A stretch of 64,000 nt of DNA from Favolaschia claudopus. Taxonomy: Eukaryota; Basidiomycota; Agaricomycetes; Agaricales; Mycenaceae. Below, piece after piece: positions 45,024 through 57,099 of this stretch. Position numbers and translations under genes: made by a program. The first letter of the stretch is position 1, and every line of letters begins with the position of its first letter. Below the pieces are notes generated by a model. That model was not told where the DNA came from, did no database searches, and saw only the letters and a list, made by a program, of their open reading frames with translations. The stretch spans positions 124,001 to 188,000 of the forward strand of contig JAWWNJ010000161.1 of NCBI GenBank assembly GCA_037176885.1, given 5' to 3'.

Positions 45024-47321
45024 CTCAAGCACTCGTCGACGACGACGGCGTAGCCGCAACAGCGCTCGAAACCTCCGCAGACGACGGTTCCGCCGACACC
45101 GTAGTAGTAGTCGAAGCCGGTACATCGGAGGTGGAACTCGAGGCCGGCGCAGACGTAGTGGATGACTCCGGAGGTGCGCTGGAAGACGCAGGGCCAATGT
45201 AAGGATCGCAGACATTCGGGTTGAAGTACTTCGACGGATCCTTCGTGAGGAGTCCGTTGCGGACGCCGTCGAGGTAAGACCTGTGGGGTGGATCAACTTG
45301 AATTTATCTATGAAAGTACAGCGAATTTATACCATTCACGCGACAAATCACCCGCGAGTTCGGATTTCTCGATCTTGAAGTTCCAGAACTGTTGTTTGTT
45401 TGATGTTGAGTATAATACGAGCAAATGGGAGCGACAAAGAAAACACGCACAATCCAACCAGCACCCTTGCTATAAGCCATCTTCTGCGCATCACCCCACA
45501 TCCTCAAAAAGTCATCCGTGGTATTGAATTGAACCGGCAGACCCCATTCTACGTGCGAGAACAGTGAAGCTGGTGTCATTTATAGAGATTCATATGCATA
45601 CCTCCAAACCAGAGAGGACTGTTGCCCAGAGCTGCATCGTTCTGCACGCGATCCAGATCTACGAGAGAATTAGCATATTGTGGATCTTTGGAGAATGGAA
45701 GTAGTGAGCTTACTGCAAATGTGACGCATGTAGGCTTCGGGGTTGGCATCCGCGACACCCTTCGCAACGTTAGGAATCAAGTACGGGTCAGTTTCTGAAT
45801 AAAACTCACTCCGAACCTGCCAACAAAATCGAGGTCAGTAAGTGTTATGCCATACAAGCGGCTCGGAAAGAACACTCACACATAGTACAAGTGGTTATCA
45901 TAACCCTGCGGCCCAATGGCAGCATCAGCCGGGTTCGCAGGAGCGTTATACTGCCAGTTAACATCCATGAAATTCGTCACAAGCTGCGTCCTCTTCTTTG
46001 ACAGCCCAACGACCCCAAGCTGCAACAAAATCGGGAACGCCTCAAGCAACGCAGCGCGAATCTCAGCCGTGAAAATAGGCTGATTGACCTGTGGCAACAT
46101 CGCAGTGAAGTTGCCGTTGTTCGGAGCAGGGGTGGAGCCAAGTCCGGGGGTGGGGACACCCAGGAGGAATTCGGTGGCGCGGATGACTTTGACAAAGTTT
46201 TTCTGGAAGTCGCCGTAGCCTGGAGTTTGGGTTGCATCCATGATGGGCTCGTTGACTGCCTCGATGGAAACGACGTTGGCGAAGGCGGAGTCGACGTGTG
46301 AGAGAACAGTCATGACAGAGGTCCAAACCAAAGCCCGGTGGTAGTTGTAGTCGGTCTGAGAGACGATTGAGCTAAATTTCAAACGGGAAAGATTCGCATG
46401 AACGTACGTAAAATTGAGGCGAGCTGGTGCATCTGGTACAAAATTCCGTTAAGTGGGATAATTGTGATGTGATTGAAAATTGGGGACAAACCTCCCAGAG
46501 AATTGCTGGTTGACAGCAGCGACACCTACAGATTTGTCGGTCTAACACTAACTGGTCAAGGAAGTCGAGATACGGACCTGGAAGAGCGTGGTGATCAAGT
46601 ATGGCGACGATACCGGCCTTGTTGAGTTGTTGAAGGCCACGGCGCTGGATTCAAAGTAAGCATACAGCCCGCAAGAGGCAACCAACCTGAACGCAGTTCT
46701 CACCAGATGTTTCAATCCACCACGGGGATAGAATTCGGTGCGGCGGTCAACCAAGGCTTCGATGATCCAATATCCAAGCTGCGACGCATGAAATCGAAAA
46801 ACCCGATCAACTCAGAAACACTTACTGGGATGCGAACAGTGTTGATTCCAGCATCGACGAGGGCATCTACGTCGGCTTGGTTGAACCAAGTTGTCCTAGA
46901 TTCACTGATGAGGAAGCAATCATGAACCCATGAATCAATCCGACCAGTGACCATCGAAAATCTTGTCTACGGTTTTAGGATACGCCTGGGCGAAGGCACT
47001 AGCAAACAGTGAGACCATAGTCCGAGGGAAAAAGAAAACAGTGGCGCACAATTCAGTAGCAATGCAAGTCGAGCAATCGTTGCAATGTTGGCCACCCATA
47101 TCTTGCCATTCTTGGGGTAACATCCATGCCTCTAGAACCAACCTTAATGCAGGCGGCGCGTAAGCAAAAGCGCGTCGTTCGACAGAATATAATTCAATAT
47201 CAACGCACCAAGAGCCCAGATTGACACCATGGATTTTTTGGGGGAGTCCAGCACTGAGGACAGCGGGGGTAAAGACCGACAATAAAGGAATGAGCTGGGA
47301 AAAGACTGTCGTAGCACGCAT
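45024..47321 (-). CDS. Secreted GH5 exo-beta-1,3-glucanase
   Basis: Glycoside hydrolase family 5 (subfamily 9 type, like yeast EXG1) that trims beta-1,3-glucan in the cell wall. Signal peptide MRATTVFSQLIPLLSVFTPAVLSA, then GLPQKIHGVNLGSW and LVLEAWMLP, both typical of fungal exo-glucanases. INTVRIPV and the acid/base Glu in VVSIEAVNEPIMD are present, as is the nucleophile Glu in the FGEWGLPV segment that spans an exon junction near 45540-45620. The C-terminal ~60 residues are a Ser/Thr/Pro/Ala tail (SSSAPPESSTTSAPASSS..) without a hydrophobic anchor, so probably O-glycosylated and wall-associated rather than GPI-linked. Many 50-60-nt introns. Confidence 0.87.
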
Positions 47322-48602
47322 GGTGCAAAAAGTGGAGGGAGACGGAGGGACGAAACTGAAATGGCGGTCTGACGCCTTATATAGAGCGGCTACCCCCAGT
47401 TCAAATGGTTGCGAGTTTCACATGTGGGTGCAGTAGACTCGAAAATCGGCGAGGTCGTGATCTTCTCATGTTGACCAATTCAATTGAGGCTTCTAGCTCA
47501 TCTTCGAGGTGAAGGAAATGTTGTTAGGCAGCCTATGGGTACAACATTACTCTGCCCCAGCTATTGGACACGCGATAATAGCGTCAACGCCTGCCTGTTC
47601 GAAGAGAGAGAGAGGAGAGGTTGTCGGCGTGAGCGGAAACAGTTCCGAAACACCATCGGTGTTACGGCAGCGACGGATGATCACCGTGAGCGTGGCCAAA
47701 GCGTGGTAGCGAGTCGTGAGAGAGCTCGTGAGAGTTGGTCGCGATTCACGACTCGGCGTCCAACGGCCATTCCCGTCATGCGTCCCGCAGCCTCTGGACT
47801 TCTGCAATGGACACCTGCCTAGTGCCTGCCTCTTGCTCTCGCGTAGCACGCTTCAGGGCTTATCATCAACAATTTCCTTGTTTTTTTTGGTCAGCTCCAT
47901 AAGTACTCGTGGACTCGGTCACTTCCGCCTAAGTATCTTCAGGGTGCCATCGATGAGGTGGAATAGTCTTCTCGGACTCTCTCGGTATGCCCGGCGAACT
48001 GGGCCTAAAGCGCAACTCAAGCAAAAAACTTCTCAGAGTTATCATTGCGAAAACGCCGAACACAACTCGGGTAGCCTTGAACAGAATCTGCCAAGCCTGT
48101 GAATCCGCCGAGGTACTATCCAGCAAGTCGATAAGCTAAGGTCGCTTGAGGGAGCGCGTGTATCCACGCGTCGTACTTGCAGGATAGTGCTGCGAGCGGG
48201 GCTCTGGTGCGAGGTACCCAAGCCCTGAAGGGTGAGGGACGCGGAGGATGGGCGAAGAAAAGAGCGAGCGGGAGTGGAGATGATGGTGGTACTATGGTGG
48301 TCAACGCAAGGTCAACGCGAACAACGCGTAAAGTAACGAGTCACGCCATCGCGCCTTAGCTCATCCTCTGACAACCTTGAGCCGTTCGTGCCCCGCGCCA
48401 GCCTTGTCTCAGAATATCTATTCTCGAAAGGATCGACAATTGACAAAAACAAAAAGAGCGTATGTAAGTTACGGCCGTCTACTTTACACCTGGCCAGGTT
48501 TTATATTCTAGGATGATGCGAGGGGGTATGAGATATAAGGCTACAGTTCGTCGTCGAGTGAATGAAATGCGAAAAAAAACAGCTATGGATCCAAGAAAAA
48601 AT
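47322..48602. other. Intergenic region
   Basis: About 1.28 kb: promoter of the glucanase and 3' flank of the large RING-containing gene. Contains a short (ag)n tract near 47606. Overlapping open frames on both strands are not supported. Confidence 0.45.
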
Positions 48603-51600
48603 TCAGAGCGCGAATGAAGGGTAAATCCGGGTCAGATCTCGAGAATGGAGCCGTGCCATGCAAACAGGACATTGATTGTGTGTCGAGAGGACGTCGCTGA
48701 CACAACTATACGCCTGTCAGAAATAGTTTCCCGAAAGAAAGGGAAACACGCACGATTTGCAGAAAATGTGTCCACAGTTGGTGGAGGTCATGTCTTTTGG
48801 GAAAGCACGGCACATCGGACAAATGAACCCAGACGGCTCGTCCTTGTATTTTGGTTCCCAGTTTCCATCAACCGGTTTTGCTGGCCATCCAGAGTAGACG
48901 GTATCCGAATCTGCGACATCGCCAGAGGTGAGCAGGGTATGCTCGCACAGCATGCTACTGTCTTCCATAGATGCGCCAGAGAGAAGTCTGGACCCGGAGC
49001 GCAGTGCGCATCTGATAAGCATAGTATGAGCACAACGAGGAAGGTAAAAAAGGTAAAACAACACACCCGTTGCCAATTTTCAAACTGTTGAGCGCAAAGT
49101 TGCCACGCGAATTGATGTGCGCAACGACGGAACACTCGTCAAGATTGACATTGTCCCCGAGCTGCGAAGGTGCGAATGAGCACGAACCAAGACAGAAAGA
49201 AAAGAAACATACATGGACCAAGTCGGGCTCCGTCATCAAGCCAGCCCTGCCGCCAGCATATATAGAGCAATTCTTCCCGATTTTTGCACCCAAGGCACGG
49301 AAGTACCACACAATATAGACCGTACCCGTCAAGGGTGCAAGCACCCCACCATTTCCATAGCCCTTATACAAGAATCGCGACAAAGTAAGATGCAGCTGCC
49401 ACCGCTGACAATAGCTGCTTCGATCCCACGCGCACTTGCCCTCCCTCCGCCGCCCAATGACAATCCATTTCGTCGCAATGGCCCAAAGGAGGACGATGAT
49501 GGCTTGAAGGTTGAGCACAATGATGAAGGAAATGGCGATGAGGCCGTACAGAACGGCCGGCCGATACCAAACAGGATGATAGATATGCAGTTGACGCGCG
49601 TGTAGATGCCACTGACGGAGAATTTGAGCGGCAGCGACGGCACTGATGGACCAGTATCCCGCAGAGAGTGTGGCGACGATGAGGTTGATTAGGAGGATCA
49701 TAGGATAAGGGAACACAAAGTAGTCAGCTTCGCGCTTGTAAAACGCCCGTCCAAACGGCGTCGTTGTATCGGGGTCATCGAACTTTTCGGCAAGCGTCCC
49801 CTCATCGAGACAATCCGCGCCAAGCCACGTCGAGCCGTTTCGATACTCCGAATCGCGCATGCCAATGGCGCCAGACCCCATCACCGTGCGCCGGCCAATC
49901 TTGCATCCCGGCAGGAGCACAACGCGGTCCGCAATCATAGCGCCATCCGCCACCGTAACCCGCGCCGACCCAATTCGGTCCGTCGTAAACACCTCGCTCC
50001 TCGAGCCAAACACGACATCGTTTCCAATCTCCAACAGCTCAGGGTCGAGACAATAGATACCAGATCCAGGCCAATAAACGCGCTTGCCGATCTTGGCTCC
50101 CATACACCGATACACGACGGAGACAGCCTCGTAGTGTGTGCCGAGAATGGAAAATGCTTGTTTGAGTGCGTGTTTGGATAGAAGCGTCCCATTGATGTAG
50201 CGCCGCAACAGAACCAGCTGCGACATGTCCACTGTAGCACACTCAGTGTTAAAGCCAAAGAGGCGCTTGACAAGGATACCGAGGATGAGCTGGAGAACAG
50301 GGGTGGCGACAGCGCGGAGGACACGAGATAAAGCATGGAAGGCGACGCGTTGGGGTGATGAGAACCAGTACACGACAGACTCGAGCGTATTGAGCTGGGC
50401 CACGGTGATGGAGACTTGATCCACCATGAGATATAGAGCTGCGAACCACGGCAGGTCTAGCATTCATTGTCAACTCCAGATGCAAGAATACGAGAGAAAA
50501 GACCCACAAGAAACAAAATACACAACAAACATGACCGGCCATGCCACAAACAGCTTCAACCAGAAATTCGGCTCGTCGAGTAACGTCCTGTTGAATGCCG
50601 CATACGACCTCGAGGACGGGCTAGCCCGCGAACTCGCATGCGGGCCATACACCGACCCATCCGGCACCACTGCCCCAGGTGCGAGCTGCGTGTATGTATT
50701 CACCACCGCCCTCTCCCCAACGACGATATGATCCAGCCGGAAATACCCCTCCCTCTCCACCGCAAACCCCCGAACAAGCGCACCCCCATCAACCCGACAC
50801 CCATCCCGAAGCGTCAACAAATCATACTCACCCAACCGCGCGCCCTTCTCAATCCGAACGTTGCGACCAATACGAGCACCAAGCAATCGGAAATACAGCT
50901 TCTCAAGCGCAGGGTGAACGGCAAAGACCCCACGGCCGGCGATGCGGAGCGACTGGTTGACAATCCACCAGCGAAGGTGGTAGTTGGACCACATGCGATA
51001 TGTCCCGGGACGATACTTGCCAATCACGACCCACTTGAATACGATGGCGGTAACAGGGGCGATGATACGCGTAGCAAGGCGCGCAACGACAATGGCGCAT
51101 AGAAGAGCAGAGATCCGTTCCCAGAAGCTGCCATCGATATAGGACGACAAGGCAGAAAGCACGAGCAGAAGCGCCGTCCCTGTACAGATATGTAGTTAGC
51201 TTCTTACTCAACGAAAAGCAAAAACGAACGAACATGTCAACGCCGTTTTGAGCGGATAGAAAAACACCATCGGCAACGCCTGCACAATCATCGACACAGG
51301 ATGCGTCTGACCCCGCGTCTTGTCCTGCGACGCCGCCACATCCTCATCATAATCATACCCAAGATTCAACGACACCTCACTCTGCATCGCCGAATTCCCC
51401 GGTGTCGTCCCATCCAACGGCGGGCCCTCCTTCAAATTCCCCTCCCCAAGCACACCCGTACTCCCCCTCTTCAAATCCTCCTCCCGCTCAATCAACCCCG
51501 CAATCCCCCCAATCGTACTATTCGCAAACAAACTCGCAACCCCAACCGCCACCCCCGTCCTCCTCCGAATCTGATACGCCAACTTGCCCAACAAAAGCGA

Positions 51601-54600
51601 ATTCCCTCCAAGCAAGAAGAAATCAGAATCAGGCCGCATCGACTTGGCGTCGGCATTGAGAAGCAGGTTCCCCATGATGTCGCGCACGAGCAACGCATGC
51701 TCCGACATCGCCGCCGCATGCGCCAACGCCGCCACGTTCTCAATCGCCGCAAAATCGGGAAGCCCGCCGGAAGGCAGCCGCGGGAGCATATGCATGTTGG
51801 GCAAGACGTGAATCGACCTTGGGACCGCATACCCAGGTAACACCCGCTCTATCGCCTTGCCCACATCGCTCGCATCCACCTCATGCGCAGCGACAAAGGC
51901 CTCGGGCAAGTCGTCCGCATCGCCCTTGACGCGTAGCGCCACATCGCTCACACCATACACATTCCTCAGCGCGCGCTCGATCTCCCCGAGATCGATACCT
52001 ACGCGACGGCACGGTATGGGCTGCGAGAGCGGCGCTTCTTTCGACGGCAGGTCCCCTGGAAGCACTTCGTAATGGCGCGCAAGCGGCGGCACCGAATCCG
52101 AGAGCTGCGGAATACCCAACCGCGTCGCAAGCTTGATACGAAGAGGCTTGCCCGCAGCGTTTTTCGGTACGTCGTCCATGTACACGAGCGCAAAGGGCCA
52201 TTTCGACGGGTGCAGGTGATCTCTGTACGAACACAACAATTCATCATTGCGAACAGCAACACAGAACAAAAAGAAGAACGAACCCCAACAAATCCAACAA
52301 CTGCGCCAACCCAATCCTCGGACGTCCAGACACAGGCACCACAACAACACCAATCGTCTCCTGCAGCACGTCATGCTCAATCCCAAACGCCAACGCAGTC
52401 TACGCTCAAATCCATCAGCTTCCATTCCCAGGGAAAAAAACACAGCAAGTCTCTCGAAAACTCACCTCAACCCACCCCCTTCCAGCACTCACAACAGCCT
52501 CCTCAACCTCAAACGGACTAACCACCTCCCCACCCTTATTAATAATCTCCTTACTCCTCCCCGTAATAAACAAATACCCATCCTCATCCAAATGCCCCAC
52601 ATCCCCACTATCAAACCATCCTTCCTATTCGTCACGTCAACAAACTTCTTCCCCAAAGCAACTATGCATAGCACACACCTTAGAAAAACACCCCCTCTCC
52701 AACCTCCTCTCCTTCTCCCCCCCTGCCCCACCCTCAACCTCAACCTCATACCCCTCAAAAACAGGCCACCCCCTCACACAAATCGCCCCCGTCCTCCCCA
52801 CCCCAAGCTCCACCTCGATATCCCCCGGACTCCGAATCGACAGATGCGGCCCACACGCAATACCGGAGCACCCCGGCCGCTCGAGGGCGTAGGTGATGGG
52901 CGGGGAGGCGATGGGCATGCATCTGCGAGGGGGGGAGAAGGGTGGTTAGTTTTGTTTTTTGAGGAGAGATGGAACGAGAGATTAGATCTCGAAGAAACGA
53001 GATAAGATTGTAACAATCTAATCGCATCGCGCCAAGCCAATCGCACCCGCGGGAGCAATCGGCGTTAAGATTGAAAAGCGATGTTGCCGGAAGAAAAATG
53101 AAGCAAAAGACGCGTCGGCGCGCCGTCCTCGTCCACCGTCTCGTTTTTAGTGCGCAAATACACCCCGCGGCACTCCTTCCATCCGCACCCCGCGAATGCG
53201 CAGCAAACCGCAAAGCTACGCGGAATCGCCTCCGCATTAAATTCTCAGCGTGGCGCGGTTCGCGGTTCAATTCAACCCGACGGCGGCGAAATCGAACCAC
53301 CATAACCAAAAAAGGAAACGGCGCCTCTGCCCCCAAAAAGAACGCAAGAAAAAGAAAGAAAAACCAAAACGCAACCACTCACTCAGTCATCCCATAACTA
53401 GGCAACACCACCGCCCCCCTGAACGTCTCCCTCAAACTCACCGCAAGCGAAGGCAACAGCCCGCCCGCCGCGTTCGCGATCATCCTGATCCGCAGATCCT
53501 CTGTGGCGCATGGGGTGGGCTGCGCGGAGAGGATGGCGTGGTGGATCGTCGGGGCGGCGTAGTACCTGTGTACCAATGTAAATAAAATACACGAATCGAA
53601 TAAGTTAGAATCAAGAAAAGTATAAGAAGCTGGATGAAGAAAACAGAAGGACGAACCAAGTAACCCCCAACTCCCTCGCGAGCTGCCAAAACGCCATCGC
53701 GTCAAACCCCGCACACATGATCGCGCTGCCGCCGGAGAACACGGGCTATAATGAATTCAATCAGTCATTGTCAGTATGAGTTAGCTTAGCGGCAGGGAGG
53801 GATGGCGGAAGGGGTGAAGGCATGAATGAGCGAAAAGAAGAAGTATGTACAAGACCGGAAAGGGAAGTGCATGCACGAATTGAACGGGCAGGTATGATTA
53901 CATAAACGAAGTGGGTGGTGCCAAGGAGCGGAAGTAGGCGGCAGGCAGGTCCCCGCGCGGAAGTGGACGGAAAGGAAGGAAGGAGAAGAGAAGAGAAGGC
54001 AAGGGAGGCAAGGGACAAGCCAAAATGTAATGTAATGTGGGGTCGAAGTCGGATGACGACGAAAAGCAAAAGCGGGGCGAGCGGAAGTAAACGAGCGGAA
54101 GTCAAAGGCAGATTGGAGCCCAATGTGAATGAGGTGGAGTGATATTGGAGTCGGATTGGAGCGGAGAAAAAGCACGGGGTGGAAGGAATGAAATCCGAAC
54201 TCACAGCGAGAAGGTTCCTGACAATGCCACCGACGTGGAAGAGCGGCATCATGTTCACTGCGAAGTACAGTTGGTAGTCAGCGGCGCGAACGTATTGACG
54301 GTGGCGGGAGAAAAGAAGAAGAAGAAGAAACAGCGCGTGCAAAGAATCGAGCACGAAAACGCGAAAGACGTAGACATAGAGATAGAACGCAAGGAAAAGT
54401 AGACAAAGAGAAAGAAACGCAAACCCACAATTCACATCCTCCTCGCGTAAATCCCAACTCTCGACGACCGCACAGGTGCCCACGATGAGGGAAAGCAGAG
54501 AATAAGGAACGACCTTCTTCTTCCCGCTCGTACCGGAGGTATGCAGAATCAGACTCTGGTCGGTGAGTGAATGCAACTGTGTCGTCGGCGGCGACGCGTC

Positions 54601-55182
54601 AGACGTCTTTGCCTCGCCATCCTCATACAAACACATATCAAACAACCCCGCCATCCCCCCCTCCCTCCCCTTCACCACCACCACCTCAACGCCCTCCAAC
54701 CTTTCCACCTCCAGCCTTCTCGCATCCTCAAGCGTGGTAACCAACACCCGCGCGCCGAGCCTGACGGCGTCCTCGCGCAGCTCGGCGGGCGTGCAGGCGG
54801 CGTTCACGGGCGCGCAGGTGTGGTATGCGGAGATGGCGAGCAGCGCGAGGGCGTTGAGGGGGCCGGTGGGGAGGAGGAGGAGGACGCGCGTGTTGGGGCC
54901 CAGGCGGTTGCGTTTTGGGTTTGCATCTAGGCGTGACGGTGAGGAGGAGGAGGAGGAAAAAGGCAAAGCGAAGTGTTGGACGAAGGAGCGCAGGGACGCG
55001 TGGTCGAGCGGCGCGCGGGCGGGGTCGGAGTCGTATAGGGCGGGCCGCGGGGAGTCGGGGAGGCAGTCAAGGAGGGTGGCGATGTTGTTTTGTGAGGTGA
55101 GTGCGGCGGCGAGGGTGTCGCCGAGGGAGTGGTCGGGCGAAGAGGGCTGCAGGCCGCGAAGGAATGAGAGCGGGCTCGCCAT
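48603..55182 (-). CDS. Adenylation - carrier protein - membrane beta-helix - RING fusion protein (NRPS-like)
   Basis: Very large multi-exon gene. (1) AMP-binding domain, 55182 to ~52000: [46 protein letters not shown] and the catalytic Lys in [11 protein letters not shown]. (2) Carrier protein, ~51620: [20 protein letters not shown] with the attachment Ser. (3) From ~51170 to ~48870, hydrophobic helices (for example [41 protein letters not shown]) alternate with left-handed beta-helix hexapeptide segments ([45 protein letters not shown]). This order resembles the terminal domain of epsilon-polylysine synthetase-type proteins. (4) The same exon that ends the last beta-helix ([10 protein letters not shown]) runs on into [20 protein letters not shown]; a 48-nt intron (donor GTGCGT, acceptor TATAG) then joins SC and CPVCMARL, completing a C3HC4 RING. 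Intron 53746-54204 is unusually long. The acyl or amino substrate is unknown. Confidence 0.8.
53746..54204 (-). repeat. Long intron carrying a dispersed repeat
   Basis: This 459-nt intron (donor GTGAGT, acceptor TTATAG) is some eight times longer than its neighbours. Bases 53946-54020 share caggtccccgcgcggaagt, ggacggaaaggaaggaagg (one mismatch) and a ggcaagggacaagc end with 63953-64000 at the right edge of the window. The intron copy has about 27 extra bases of (ag)-rich sequence inside it. Same orientation in both places. Confidence 0.65.
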
Positions 55183-57099
55183 GGAAAACGGCGAAAGTGG
55201 TGGTGCAAAGGAGCAAATGCAGGCAACGAAGAAAAAGGATTACATGGCAAATGCCCGATTTATATTTGTGTAAAGCAAGATTTGAAGGACACAGATCTAC
55301 TCCTCCCGCTCGGGCTTCTTGCTTCCTTGTCTCTTGCTGCTTCTTCTTCCGCTTCGTGATAAACTGGTTCAGGTTCATAAATACGTGATGGCGACGAGTC
55401 GGGGTGGTTATCGCAGGGTGGCATATGCTTGATATTCCGTCCACAAGGTTCTACAACACACAGCTTTGGTGTTTGACTCTTTGCGCTCCACGATGCCAGA
55501 GATTATCGCCAGAGATACAAGCACCGACCACGCTGCAGTAGTTTATCTTGAATTTGCATAATGAATCCGACGCGCATCGTTGAAGCGAACTGAACCGATT
55601 GAGTAAGTTATCACCGGCGTTCTTCCCAGGTTCTTCCTCAGCCTTCCTATTCGCCCGCGTCACTGTGCAATCCAGTTCAATTTTGGTCAACGTTGTCGTT
55701 TTTCATTGGTTTTTCACGCGTTGAAGCGGTTTGAGCGGTGTGTGTGTGTCCGTATTTGTCCCACACCTATCTTTATCTCCCGCCCTCACCCTATTTTTGT
55801 TTTTTCACCTGCTTTTCTGCGGAACCCTCCCCTCCGTCCGCTACAACGCTCGGAGTCGCAGTCTCCGTCGCGGGCATACCCTTTCCCGCAAAAACGACTC
55901 CGCCGACTCCATGCGCGCCGACGACAGCAGCTCCAATGCTGTTTGAGTCATCCGATGAAGTTCAATCCGAAGTTAAATCCGCGTTATTCCCGCCTTCGAC
56001 TTCCTCCTCGTCGGAATTTCTGTCCTACATACCCTCGTTCTCATCACACGGCGTCTTGGCTTTCCGTTAATTGTCCTCGTCCGCGGTTTGATTCATTGAT
56101 CGACGGATAGCGGACGGTAACTTTTTGGTTAGAACTCTTATCACATTCTTTGGAGCAAGGTATCCAGCTCACCTCTATCGATTCTCGATACACACCCGCA
56201 TAGTTAATTTTCTTCGACCTCGTCACCAACCCAGCTTTCTATTCGCTTCCTTATCTCGTGTGTCGCAAATCCATGAACGTTCTAATGCAATCCAACACAA
56301 CTGCATTACTATGGTAACCGCGTGCGGTGCGCGATTACGCACCTTTCCCGTCCCGTTTCTGACTTTCAGCTTTCCTCTAGGCCAGATCTGCGAATGCAAG
56401 AGAGTCAGTCTCGTTGCTCGCGGACGTCACCGCTTCCACCAGGCAGCGCGATTCGACTGCATCCTCGGCGCCGTCTAAAACAAAGTCAATCTGCATTCAA
56501 CTACCAAGGTGCGCTATTACTTACCTTGTTTCCTGCGGCACATGGGGTTGGAAGTGGTGTGGGAGACAGCGCGTCGTCGGAGGGTGGGGAGGGGATGAAG
56601 GTGAAGGTGATGAGGGGACAGGCAGAGGAGGAGGAGGGGACACGCCAAAAGGCCATCGACCGACGCCTCAAATCTTCCGACCGCGCGAATGTGCGCCCTG
56701 AAATTCAAGTCAGCGCGTCGCTTAGCAGTGAAAATATCAAGACAATGTACCGTTCGCGACGAACGTGCGCCGCTGCAGCCTTCGGCTGCGCGTGGTGTTG
56801 GCGGATTCGGCGCGGATGGACTCTTTTTGTAGTCAGTTTCGTATGTACTTCGTTGCTATTAGTTCTAAGTACCTCTTTGTATCTACTCAAGTAGTTCTGA
56901 ATTCAATTCCGTTTGCTTATATCTACTTGTATCGAATACAAGGCACACTAAGGGAAATAATATATCTCTATACTTGCTTCGTTGCACTCGGCGCCCGTCT
57001 GAATCCAAGATTTGAATGAGCATCTTAGAGTAGTCGAAGAAACCACTCGGCGCACCTTTATCTAGTCCAGTCTTGGAGGGCATGGGGCCTGAGTCAAGA
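55183..57099. other. Intergenic region upstream of the large fusion gene
   Basis: About 1.9 kb. Presumed promoter next to 55183. Plus-strand open frames at 55706-56110 overlap one another and show no family; I leave them uncalled. A 110-codon frame ending near 56070 has the most protein-like composition but no further support. Confidence 0.4.

Noticed and set aside
48603..48870. RING finger as a separate gene
   Set aside because: The exon runs without a break from the last beta-helix (SGWPAKP) into the RING and there is no promoter or good start codon between them.
51301..53005. Long plus-strand frames rich in Pro/Arg/Thr
   Set aside because: Antisense shadows of the GC-biased adenylation and carrier exons on the minus strand.
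55706..56110. 134-codon plus-strand frame and two overlapping alternatives
   Set aside because: Three overlapping frames are open over the same bases, which signals low stop density rather than coding.
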